From Methanocaldococcus fervens AG86 (GTDB lineage Archaea; AGJL01; Methanococci; Methanococcales; Methanocaldococcaceae), in NCBI RefSeq assembly GCF_000023985.1, contig NC_013156.1:186001-250000 (forward strand): a stretch of DNA of 64,000 nt, in the 5' to 3' direction. How positions within the stretch are numbered: position 1 is the first letter of the stretch; every line of letters begins with the position of its first letter. The notes beneath the pieces were generated by a model. That model did not search any database. It was not told the origin of the DNA and saw only the letters and a program-made list of their open reading frames with translations. The position numbers and the translations under genes were made by a program. Shown here one piece after another: positions 54,232 to 62,915 of the stretch.

Positions 54232-56094
54232 ATGGGAGTAAATTTAACCGATAAATACGAAACACTCGACTTTAAAACGTTTTTAGAAGTTTTCAATATA
54301 GTTCCAGAAATTGGGGGGATTTTAGAAGAAAGTGAAAGTGTGGGGGAAGCAAGGGAAAAGTTATTTGAATTTTGTAAAGAATTGGAGTGGGAAATTAGGA
54401 TGGGGAGGATAAAGTTTGATAATGAAGTAGATAGATGGCTCGCTTTAAAAGCTATAAATATATTTTTGAATATAATATCCAAAGACAATGAGAGATTAGC
54501 AGGTTTTAGTACTTTAGAATATTTGTGGAGAGCATATAAAGGAGATGAGAAAGTTTTAAAAGAAATTACGGAAGGATTTGTTGAAGAATTCAGGCATTTA
54601 TTTTTGGCAATGTCTGGAAAAGCCAACTACTCCTTAGGATTTTTAGGAGAAAGATTATTGGAAGAAGGTGTTGAATTTGTTGATTTCAGCAAAATAAAAG
54701 GTAGGGAGGCAGGAATAGCAAGGTCTAACTTTTTGGACAAGGTTTATGATATAATGAGGGAGTATATAAGCAGATATCCAAGCGGATTGGATAAGAGAAT
54801 TATCTTGAAAAGAAAGAAAAATAGAGAGATTTTAGAGGAGTTCTTTGGAATAAGTGATGAAGAGTGGTTTAACTACAAGTGGCAATTTAAGAATGTTATA
54901 AAAGGTTTGAAAGGAATTGAAACTTTAAAAGAGCTTAGAGAAGAGACAAACTTTAAAATATCTGATGAAGATTTAGAGATAATTGAAAAAGCTGTAAAGA
55001 ATGGTATACCATTTGGTATAACTCCTTACTATCTACACTTATTTGACTTTGAAAATCCATATGTTGAGGATTTAGCAGTTAGAAGGCAGGTTATTCCACC
55101 AGAGTGGTATGTTGAAAAGATGATGGAACATAAGGAGGATAGAGACAAAGCATTTGACTTTATGGGAGAACATGACACTTCACCAATAGATCTAGTGACA
55201 AGGAGATACGTCCCTATAGCAATTATAAAGCCTTATGAATCTTGCCCACAAATTTGTGTCTATTGTCAGAGAAATTGGATGGTTCAAGATTTTGATACTA
55301 AAGCATTTAAAGGTTGGGAAAAAGTTGAAAAAGCTTTGGATTGGTTTGCTGAACATGATTCAATGATTGAAATCCTAATTACTGGAGGAGATCCTTTCAG
55401 CTTAAGTGATAAAGCAATTGAAAGGATATTAAATAGAGTTTCTGAGATGGATCATGTTATTGGGGTTAGGTTTGGAACAAGAACAATAGTAACAGCTCCA
55501 ATGAGGATAACTGATGAGTTGGCTGAACTATTGGGAAGCTTTGAAAAGAGTTTAATGGTTTCAACACATGTAGAGAGCTGTTATGAAATAACTCCAGAAG
55601 TTAAGGAGACTGTTGAAAAATTGAGAAAAAACAACATATATGTCTATAATCAACACGTATTCCATAGGTATGTAAGTAGAAGATTTGAAAATGTAGCTTT
55701 AAGAATAGCTTTAAAGAAGGTTGGAATTATCCCATACTATACATTCTATCCAAAAGGAAAAATGGAACATAAAGATTATTTAGTTCCAATAGCAAGATTG
55801 GCTCAGGAAGTTAAAGAGGAAGCAAGGTTGTTGCCAGGTTCATTTAGAACAGATGAGCCTATATTCAACGTCCCAAGGATGGGAAAAAATCATTTAAGAG
55901 CTTGGCAGGATAGGGAGTTGATAGCAATAAAACCAAATGGAAGTAGGGTTTACTTAATGCATCCATGGGAGAAAGGTATTTATCCTACAAAACTCTACAC
56001 TTATGAAGATGTGCCAATTAAAGAGTATCTAGACAGTTTGAAAGAAATTGGGGAGAATGTTGAAGATTACAAAACAATCTGGTATTACTACTAA
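54232..56094 (+). CDS. Lysine 2,3-aminomutase-like radical SAM protein with N-terminal extension
   Basis: 620 aa. The radical SAM site is CPQICVYC (CX3CX2C) near residue 342, with TGGDPFSLSD as the glycine-rich loop. PLP-aminomutase-like features follow (STHVESCYEITPEV, NQHVFHRYVSRRFE). About 250 residues precede the usual aminomutase core, longer than bacterial KamA (about 416 aa). In Methanocaldococcus (MJ0634 type) the function is not settled; a beta-lysine role is possible, but no AblB acetyltransferase is next to it. The gene is followed 9 nt later by a flavoprotein. Confidence 0.8.
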   Translation: MGVNLTDKYETLDFKTFLEVFNIVPEIGGILEESESVGEAREKLFEFCKELEWEIRMGRIKFDNEVDRWLALKAINIFLNIISKDNERLAGFSTLEYLWRAYKGDEKVLKEITEGFVEEFRHLFLAMSGKANYSLGFLGERLLEEGVEFVDFSKIKGREAGIARSNFLDKVYDIMREYISRYPSGLDKRIILKRKKNREILEEFFGISDEEWFNYKWQFKNVIKGLKGIETLKELREETNFKISDEDLEIIEKAVKNGIPFGITPYYLHLFDFENPYVEDLAVRRQVIPPEWYVEKMMEHKEDRDKAFDFMGEHDTSPIDLVTRRYVPIAIIKPYESCPQICVYCQRNWMVQDFDTKAFKGWEKVEKALDWFAEHDSMIEILITGGDPFSLSDKAIERILNRVSEMDHVIGVRFGTRTIVTAPMRITDELAELLGSFEKSLMVSTHVESCYEITPEVKETVEKLRKNNIYVYNQHVFHRYVSRRFENVALRIALKKVGIIPYYTFYPKGKMEHKDYLVPIARLAQEVKEEARLLPGSFRTDEPIFNVPRMGKNHLRAWQDRELIAIKPNGSRVYLMHPWEKGIYPTKLYTYEDVPIKEYLDSLKEIGENVEDYKTIWYYY

Positions 56095-56103
56095 GGTGAG
56101 CTA

Positions 56104-57273
56104 ATGAAAATAGCTGTTGTTGGAGCAGGGCCTGCTGGAAGAACATCAGCTATGTTTTTAGCAAAAAATGGCTTTGATGTAGATTTATTTGAGAAGGAGA
56201 GGATTGGAGGAACGTGCTTAAACTACGGATGCACTTATATAACAGGATTAAGAGAGATGGCAGATATTATCAATAATTTGAGTATTTTGAAAGGGGAAAA
56301 AATCCATTTAGAAGAAATAATTTCATTTAAAGAGTTGCAGGAAAAGATAAATAAAATTCAAGATAGAATAAGGAATAAATTGGAAAAAGAAACAAAAGAA
56401 GCTGGAGTAAATATAAAATACAAAGAATTTAAGGAAAAATATGAAGATAACTACGATTATGTAGTTTATGCCACTGGAAAAAATTATCCAACTTCCTATG
56501 ATGGTTATGAGGTATTAACTCACAAAGATATTCCGAATTTGAGAGAATTGCCAGAAAATATTTTAGTAATTGGTGGAGGAGCTGTTGCTGCAGAATACGC
56601 CTCAATATTTTCTGATTTTGGAAGTAATGTTGTTGTATATACAAGATCTAAAATCTTAAAGGAAATTAAGGATGAGGATATTAGAGATTACCTAATGAAA
56701 AAAATTATAAATTTTAAAATAATTAATGACAAAGAAGAATTTGAAAAGCTTTTAAAAAATGAAGATTATACAAAAATTTTAGCAATTGGTGGAAAAGGAG
56801 TTTTTGAAACTGATGAATATTTAAGGGTTAAAAATAAAGAGAAAACTTACGCCTGCGGAGATTGTGTAATAAATGGAGGAGGGAACACACCAATATCAAG
56901 AATGGAAGGAAGGGTTGTGGCTCAAAACATTTTTAATGAAATAAACAATAAACCTTTAATAAAGCCAAATTATGAGTTAATCCCAAAGAGTATTAGGCTG
57001 TCTTTGCCAATATCCTATGTAGGAAAGCAAACAAATGAATACAAAACAATAAGAAGCTGTGTAGGTAAAGGTAATTTCTTTAAAGTTTTGAGTGGCGTTG
57101 GGATAAATAAAATCTATTATGAAAATGGAAAGATTGTTGGAGCTATAGCTATGATGCCCTGCTCTGAAATTTTGCCATATTTCACTCAATTAATTAAAGG
57201 AATAGATGTTTATTATGATTTTATTGAGATTCATCCTTCAACGGATATATTCTATAAAGAGTTTAGGCAGTAA
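56104..57273 (+). CDS. Dihydrolipoamide dehydrogenase-like flavoprotein
   Basis: 389 aa. FAD site IAVVGAGPAGRTSAMFLAK, redox disulfide GTCLNYGC, NAD site ILVIGGGAVAAEYASIF and the second FAD motif YACGDCVINGGGNTP. It is about 70-80 residues shorter than true Lpd, with a reduced C-terminal dimer domain. As no 2-oxoacid dehydrogenase is expected, it is probably a disulfide reductase of other substrate. Operon with the aminomutase-like gene; GGTGAG before the ATG. Confidence 0.8.
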   Translation: MKIAVVGAGPAGRTSAMFLAKNGFDVDLFEKERIGGTCLNYGCTYITGLREMADIINNLSILKGEKIHLEEIISFKELQEKINKIQDRIRNKLEKETKEAGVNIKYKEFKEKYEDNYDYVVYATGKNYPTSYDGYEVLTHKDIPNLRELPENILVIGGGAVAAEYASIFSDFGSNVVVYTRSKILKEIKDEDIRDYLMKKIINFKIINDKEEFEKLLKNEDYTKILAIGGKGVFETDEYLRVKNKEKTYACGDCVINGGGNTPISRMEGRVVAQNIFNEINNKPLIKPNYELIPKSIRLSLPISYVGKQTNEYKTIRSCVGKGNFFKVLSGVGINKIYYENGKIVGAIAMMPCSEILPYFTQLIKGIDVYYDFIEIHPSTDIFYKEFRQ

Positions 57274-57274
57274 G

Positions 57275-58084
57275 CTATTCAAAAACAGGATATCTACCTA
57301 AAAGAATGATAAAGGTTGTATATTTCTCTAAAGATTTTAAAATTTCATCCAAATTTTCTTTGTTATTTTCAAAGTCAATGTAAAATATGTAAGTTCCTAA
57401 TCTCTTTTTTGAAGGTCTCGACTCAATCCTCGTTAAGTTTATGTTTCTTTCAGCGAATTCTTTTAAAATGTGATATAAAGCCCCTGGCTTATCTTCTTTT
57501 AATTCAAAAACTATCGAAACCTTATATTTTTCTGGAATATTTTTAAATTTAACATATTTACCAATTAAAATAAATCTCGTCTTATTGTTTTTATAATCCT
57601 CAATATTTTCATCCAATATTTTTAGGTTGTAATATTCGGCAGACTCTTTTGAACCAATAGCCCCCAAAGTTTCATCTCCACTCTCAGCAACAATCCTTAC
57701 AGCCTTAGCTGTGCTTTCTACTGCCTTAACTTCCCAGCCATGTTTTTTTATGTAATTTCTACATTGAGCCAAAGCCTGAGGATGGGAGATAACTGTTTTT
57801 ATCTTATTTTTATCATACCCAATTAAATTGTGGTGAATATCTAAAGCCAATTCCCCTAATATCTTAATATCTTTAAATTGCAATAACAAATCCTGTGTTA
57901 AGGATACCGAGCCCTCAATAGAGTTTTCTATTGGAACTACTCCTAAGCTATTATTAGCTACTTTCTCAAACACATCGTATATTGAATTACAATAATCTAT
58001 CTTATAATTCCCATCAATATAGTTTAAAAATTTTTTAGCTGCTATTTCGCTGTACGTTCCTTTTGGTAACGTGTAAATAATCAT
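57275..58084 (-). CDS. pheA: Prephenate dehydratase
   Basis: 269 aa. Catalytic domain with PKGTYSEIAAKKF, VPIENSIEGSVSLTQDLLL and the essential NKTRFILIG (TRF) motif, followed by an ACT domain (GALYHILKEFAERNINLTRIESRPS) for phenylalanine control. The start overlaps the methyltransferase stop (ATGA), so they are coupled. Its stop is 1 nt from the convergent flavoprotein stop. Confidence 0.94.
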   Translation of the reverse strand: MIIYTLPKGTYSEIAAKKFLNYIDGNYKIDYCNSIYDVFEKVANNSLGVVPIENSIEGSVSLTQDLLLQFKDIKILGELALDIHHNLIGYDKNKIKTVISHPQALAQCRNYIKKHGWEVKAVESTAKAVRIVAESGDETLGAIGSKESAEYYNLKILDENIEDYKNNKTRFILIGKYVKFKNIPEKYKVSIVFELKEDKPGALYHILKEFAERNINLTRIESRPSKKRLGTYIFYIDFENNKENLDEILKSLEKYTTFIILLGRYPVFE

Positions 58085-58767
58085 TCTTTCACCATCTCTA
58101 TAATCAAAAACTGCCCTCTATTTTTAAAGATTTTTGAAAGTTTTTTGTCTACAATTTTCCAGTGCTTTAAGATTTTTGATAAAATTATTGGGGGAAATAT
58201 CTTAAAAATTGAAGGTAGGTAATATACTGAGCTTATGTAATTGATTTTAAACCCATTTACTTTAAAATCTTCAGCAGATAAAGGTCTATGATAAATCTCA
58301 AAGTCGTTAAATATCTCTTCCTTAATTAGGCTGTCTTTATTTACAACAACAACTATTAACTTTCCATTATTTTTTAAAACCCTTTTTATTTCATTTAAGG
58401 CATTTAAATGATTTACATGTTCCAAAACGTTTATGCATACCACTAAATCAAAAACCTCATCTTTAAAAGGTAAATGTAGGATGTTGGCACAAATTTTCCT
58501 CTCATTTAGTTTAAATTTTTTGAGTAAATTTAGGGAAATATCCAAATATAAGGTATTAAAATCTTTTGTTAAATTATAAAAAGCTCCAAAACCACATCCA
58601 CAGTCCAAAACTAAAAAATCTTCTTTATTTTTAAAATTTTTAAATTTTTTTAATAATAAATTTAATTCTTCAAAAATTAACTCATCGGCAAAATTTATAA
58701 GCAGTTGTATATAATTTGGGAAACTCTCTGGCTCCCATTTATCATAAAAATTTTTAACTTCTTTCAT
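58081..58767 (-). CDS. SAM-dependent methyltransferase (type 11)
   Basis: 228 aa class I methyltransferase: motif I LDCGCGFGAF, acidic post-I YLDIS, motif II DLVVCINVLEHVNHL. Substrate unknown. Overlaps pheA by 4 nt at its end and the upstream small gene by 4 nt at its start. Confidence 0.82.
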   Translation of the reverse strand: MKEVKNFYDKWEPESFPNYIQLLINFADELIFEELNLLLKKFKNFKNKEDFLVLDCGCGFGAFYNLTKDFNTLYLDISLNLLKKFKLNERKICANILHLPFKDEVFDLVVCINVLEHVNHLNALNEIKRVLKNNGKLIVVVVNKDSLIKEEIFNDFEIYHRPLSAEDFKVNGFKINYISSVYYLPSIFKIFPPIILSKILKHWKIVDKKLSKIFKNRGQFLIIEMVKE

Positions 58768-59051
58768 AGTATCTCACATGTTAGTGTATAAATTATTTCA
58801 TCCTCAAACAGCTTTTTAATTTTTTCTTTAATTTCGTTAATCTCCTCCCTGTTTAACTCTTCCTTTAACGGTTTGTCGAGCATAAATCCACATCTATAAT
58901 AATAGCCGTTTTCTGAAATTAAAGCCAACTCTGGGTATTCAACAGACAATATTCTAACATCCTCTCCCAAAATCTTTAAAACTTCTTTAAATGCTTTTTC
59001 AAAGTCAAATCCCTCTCTTACATAAAAAACAGCATCTACAGCCAATTTCAT
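58764..59051 (-). CDS. Conserved hypothetical protein, 95 aa
   Basis: Starts MKLAVDAVFYVREGFDFEKA. GGTGA precedes ATG 59051; a longer open frame to 59120 would run into hsdR and has no ribosome site. Mixed alpha/beta pattern with a cysteine in YYRCGFML; no domain recognised. It overlaps the methyltransferase by 4 nt and starts 19 nt after hsdR. Confidence 0.65.
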   Translation of the reverse strand: MKLAVDAVFYVREGFDFEKAFKEVLKILGEDVRILSVEYPELALISENGYYYRCGFMLDKPLKEELNREEINEIKEKIKKLFEDEIIYTLTCEIL

Positions 59052-59070
59052 AGTTTCACCTAAAATATGT

Positions 59071-61521
59071 TTAAGTATGGTTATAAATTTCCAACTCGTA
59101 GATATTACTTTTAATTTCATTTATAAACTGTGGAATATTTTTCACTTTTGCTTTTAATTTATTTAAAGCTCCTTTTCTTTTCATATCTTGTGTTAGTAGA
59201 ACTTTTGGTGATAAATTATCGATACCTCCTCTTTTATACTTTTCAAGCATTGATAAAACAATATCTCTAATATCTCTACCATATTTGTCTATTTTATAAA
59301 GATGTTTATTTATGAAATAATTCACCCTATCATTTCTCGTTAATAAAGGGACATCAAATACAAGATGTGCCATAATATCAAAGCCATCCACTTCATCCAT
59401 ATCTTCGAGGTCTCTTATAAGGTCAATATCTATGCATTTTTCTTTTAACTTATCTAAAAATTCTTTTCTTTTTTTATCATTTATCCAAACATCTTTTAAA
59501 TCTTCTAAGGTGTGTATTTCTTTTACTATGTTTTCTTTCACATATCTTTTATATTCTGCATAAGATACATTAGTTCCATTAACTTCAACTTCTATTTCTT
59601 CTGCAATTTCAACGACAATTCCTCTAACAGTTATTTTCTTAGGTTTTTTCTTTATTGGCTTTAATTCAAAGAAATAATTTTCTTCGTTGGGAGCTACTTT
59701 CCTTCTTAATGGAACATAGCCATCTTTTGAGATGATTATATTTAGCAGTGGATTTGATGGCAGTTCTTTTAATTCAAAGTATCCATATTTGTTTGTGTAA
59801 GTTTCTTTTTCAAATCTTCCAATTTTTATTTTTACTCTTGCATCAAATATTGGTTCTTTGGTATCTTTATCTATTACATAGCCTTTTATTATTTTGTTGT
59901 ATGGCTCTTCTGGGATTTCTTCAACCTTCAACTTTGGTGGTTTTGGTATGTCCCATTCATCTATTAGCCGTGTAGCATTTGTAAAATCAATTATTCTAAA
60001 AAATCCTTTATTATTTGCTAATCTTGAACCTCTTCCAATAATTTGTTTAAATAAAACTCTTGAGCTTATAGGCCTCATAAAAACGATATTTTTAACATCT
60101 GGGATATCAACTCCAGTTGATAACAAATCTACTGTTGTTGCTACTATTGGATAATTGCTTTCAGAATCTCTAAATATTTCTAAGTCATTTTTGTCTTCAT
60201 GAACAATTTTTACAGCAAAATTCTCATTGTTTGTAAGTTGGTTTATGGTGTTTTTCACTATCTCTGCATGTTCAGTATCTACACAGAATATTATTGTCTT
60301 TGCTTTTTTATCAGTTTTATTCATAATATTAAGAAGTTTTTCACACATTTTTCTTGTTCTATCTGGTAGAGATATAGTTCTTTCAAATTCAGAAGGAAGG
60401 TAGAAATCTTTTAAGTTTTCTGGATTAATTTCGTCATCATAAATTATCTCTTCTGCTTGGGAAATGTCTAATCCCTCAATATCTATATTTGTTAGGATTT
60501 TGTATATTTTATATGGAACGAGGTAACCATCCTCTATTGCTTGTGCCAATGAATATTCAAAAACTGGCTCTCCAAAGTATTCATAAACATCTATGTTGTC
60601 TTCTCTTCTTGGTGTTGCAGTCATTCCTAAGTGATAGGCATCTTTAAAATGCTCTACTATCTCTCCCCATCTTCCATATCTCGACCTGTGGCATTCATCT
60701 ATAATAATTAAATCAAAAAAGTCCTCTGGAATTTGTTTATAAAAGTTGTCTGTATAGAGTGTTTGATATGTTGAAAAATAGATTTGCCTATTTTTGTTAA
60801 ATTTTCCTGATTCTATTTTAAACCTTGCACCTTTAAATGGTTCATAAGCTTCATAAGCTTGGTCTCTTAAAAATATCCTATCAGTTAAAAACAAAACCCT
60901 TGAAATAAACCCGCTTTTTATCAATTTCCAAACAATTTGAAAGGATGTGAATGTTTTTCCGGTTCCAGTAGCCATTGTTAATAAAATTCTTTTCTGTCCT
61001 TTTAGCATTGCCTCTATAACTCTTTTTATTGCTGTTTCTTGGTAGCTTCTTAATTTTTTTGTTGGGTCATTGTAGTAAGGATATTCCAATGGAGATAGAT
61101 TTTTATCTTCAAGTCCTTTCCATTCTTTATATATTTGGTAGAGTTCTTTTGGGGATAGAAAGTTATCAACTCTCTCAGTTTTTGGGATTCTTCTATCGTA
61201 GATAATTATTTCTTTCCCATTTGTTGTGTAAGCAATTGGAACATCTAATCTTTTTGCATAGTCAATTGCTTGAGGTAGCCCTTTATCTGCTGGAATGTCT
61301 TCTCTCTTTACTTCTACAACCCCGACTATTATGTTATTAACTTTTAAAACAATATCTGCAAATTTGTTTGGTGATTTTATTATTTCGTAATCCTCTCCTT
61401 TTACATAAAACCTATCGCTTTTTATTTTATATTCTCTAATTATATTCTCTTCTGTCCATCCATATTCTTTTAGTTTTGGAATAACAAATTTTTCTCTCGT
61501 GTCTGCCTCACTTAAAGGCAT
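59071..61521 (-). CDS. hsdR: Type I restriction enzyme R subunit (EcoEI-like) with an inserted beta-sandwich domain
   Basis: 816 aa. N-terminal nuclease (FADIVLKVNNIIVGVVEVKR), helicase core with Walker A MATGTGKT, DECH box, TATP, then TGVDIPDVKNIVFMRP and QIIGRGSR, and an EcoEI-type C-terminal domain after residue 640. Between helicase and C-terminal domain (about residues 555-635) lies GYVIDKDTKEPIFDARVKIK...TNKYGYFELKELP...ISKDGYVPLRRKV, the pattern of carboxypeptidase regulatory-like domains. That insertion is unusual for HsdR. GGGGGAT precedes ATG 61521. Confidence 0.9.
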   Translation of the reverse strand: MPLSEADTREKFVIPKLKEYGWTEENIIREYKIKSDRFYVKGEDYEIIKSPNKFADIVLKVNNIIVGVVEVKREDIPADKGLPQAIDYAKRLDVPIAYTTNGKEIIIYDRRIPKTERVDNFLSPKELYQIYKEWKGLEDKNLSPLEYPYYNDPTKKLRSYQETAIKRVIEAMLKGQKRILLTMATGTGKTFTSFQIVWKLIKSGFISRVLFLTDRIFLRDQAYEAYEPFKGARFKIESGKFNKNRQIYFSTYQTLYTDNFYKQIPEDFFDLIIIDECHRSRYGRWGEIVEHFKDAYHLGMTATPRREDNIDVYEYFGEPVFEYSLAQAIEDGYLVPYKIYKILTNIDIEGLDISQAEEIIYDDEINPENLKDFYLPSEFERTISLPDRTRKMCEKLLNIMNKTDKKAKTIIFCVDTEHAEIVKNTINQLTNNENFAVKIVHEDKNDLEIFRDSESNYPIVATTVDLLSTGVDIPDVKNIVFMRPISSRVLFKQIIGRGSRLANNKGFFRIIDFTNATRLIDEWDIPKPPKLKVEEIPEEPYNKIIKGYVIDKDTKEPIFDARVKIKIGRFEKETYTNKYGYFELKELPSNPLLNIIISKDGYVPLRRKVAPNEENYFFELKPIKKKPKKITVRGIVVEIAEEIEVEVNGTNVSYAEYKRYVKENIVKEIHTLEDLKDVWINDKKRKEFLDKLKEKCIDIDLIRDLEDMDEVDGFDIMAHLVFDVPLLTRNDRVNYFINKHLYKIDKYGRDIRDIVLSMLEKYKRGGIDNLSPKVLLTQDMKRKGALNKLKAKVKNIPQFINEIKSNIYELEIYNHT

Positions 61522-61545
61522 TTTATCCCCCACATAGCTAAAAAT

Positions 61546-62640
61546 TTATAGCAATTTCTTTATAGCGTTCCAAACTAAATAAGATTGAGGTTTTAAAGTT
61601 CCTTCTATTGGATTTAGGAATAGGATGTTTTTCTTAATTAAATAAACATAAATCGGCTTTGCTATATTATCATCACTAACTTCATAATTTTCTTTAAATA
61701 ATTTTAACGCCTCTATAATATCTTCTTTTTTAATCTCAACAATTTCATTTCCAACTTCAACTTTAGGTTTTATATAATCCAAGTCCTTTAAGAAATATTT
61801 CAGTTTTTGAGTAGTATCTTTAAGCATTGAATCTAAAATGTCCTTTAAACGTTCATATCTCAATTTATTAATAACTGTTTCTATTGATATCGGCTTCCCA
61901 CCTACATAGGAATAAATTAACTCTTTATCCTCATCAGATAATTTTTTATTTAAAATATCATCTGCTAAAAAATCCATAAACTTTAAAGCAGTTTCTTTAT
62001 CAAAATCATCCACTAAAATATAATCAGCTCTCCCTTCTAACTCCCCAGTGTTATAAACATATTCAATAAATAAGCTATCCGATGATAGACAAAAAACATG
62101 ACATAAATGCTGTTCTTTTGTTAAAGATACTAAAAACTGAAACAATTCTTTTAACAAATATTTTTGCCCATTTAGAACTACATCTTTAATCATCTGCAAT
62201 TCATCAAATATTAATATCGGCTTTTTCCCACTCTTTTTAACAGCTAACAATAAGCTGTTTAAATACTGGAAAGCGTCGTTTATCTTTTCTTCAAATAACT
62301 TATCAAACTCTACCTCTGGTATAGGGATGCCAGTTAAAATCCTAACACCTTTGGTTATTAAATTCAAAACCTCATCCTTATCTTTAATCTTTTCAAAGAA
62401 ATCATATTTTTTAGTTGTGAAGATTGCCTCAATAAACTCCCTCTTTTCTGAGATTAAATAGGTTCTGAAATTAATATAGAAAACCTTATAGTCATCAGTT
62501 AGTTTGTTTTCTATGATATGTTTTATTAAAGCAGTTTTTCCACTATTTATAGAGCCGTAGATAAAATAAATTAAATTTGGCTCTCCTTCTAAGATTGATA
62601 GAATTTCTTTTATTTCTTTTTCTCTGTTGAAAAATTTCAT
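61546..62640 (-). CDS. Archaeal AAA ATPase (archaeal ATPase family)
   Basis: 364 aa. Walker [16 protein letters not shown], Walker [14 protein letters not shown], sensor-like [10 protein letters not shown], then a C-terminal winged-helix-like region. This family is expanded in Methanocaldococcus, and its role is unknown. Here it is placed inside the restriction locus, 24 nt upstream of hsdR. GGTGAAAAA before the ATG. Confidence 0.85.
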   Translation of the reverse strand: MKFFNREKEIKEILSILEGEPNLIYFIYGSINSGKTALIKHIIENKLTDDYKVFYINFRTYLISEKREFIEAIFTTKKYDFFEKIKDKDEVLNLITKGVRILTGIPIPEVEFDKLFEEKINDAFQYLNSLLLAVKKSGKKPILIFDELQMIKDVVLNGQKYLLKELFQFLVSLTKEQHLCHVFCLSSDSLFIEYVYNTGELEGRADYILVDDFDKETALKFMDFLADDILNKKLSDEDKELIYSYVGGKPISIETVINKLRYERLKDILDSMLKDTTQKLKYFLKDLDYIKPKVEVGNEIVEIKKEDIIEALKLFKENYEVSDDNIAKPIYVYLIKKNILFLNPIEGTLKPQSYLVWNAIKKLL

Positions 62641-62702
62641 TTTTTCACCAGATTAAATTTTATATCTATATATGAAAATAAACAAAATGATAAGAATAGC
62701 CC

Positions 62703-62897
62703 CTATTCCCCCATCTTTGATAACGGTTCTAATATCCCAATTTCCCAGGGAGTTGCAACATTTTCTATGAATTTTGGTAGGTAGTTAAGTAAAGCATCAG
62801 GATTATTGATATTAAACACCAAATATATTGATGCTCCGATTATTACGGGTATTAAAAAAATTAATCCAATAATTTCTCCAATAGTTGTATTTCCCAT
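62703..62897 (-). CDS. Small single-span membrane protein, 64 aa
   Basis: One hydrophobic helix (IGEIIGLIFLIPVIIGASIYLVF) near the N-terminus and a soluble tail. A strong GGTGA site lies before the ATG. Located between hsdS and the ATPase gene, same strand. No homolog recognised. Confidence 0.6.
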   Translation of the reverse strand: MGNTTIGEIIGLIFLIPVIIGASIYLVFNINNPDALLNYLPKFIENVATPWEIGILEPLSKMGE

Positions 62898-62915
62898 AGC
62901 TTCACCAAATTTATA

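Noticed and set aside
58764-59120. Longer start for the 95-aa gene, overlapping hsdR
   Set aside because: The extra 23 codons lack a ribosome site, while ATG 59051 has GGTGA; the overlap region is fully used by hsdR.
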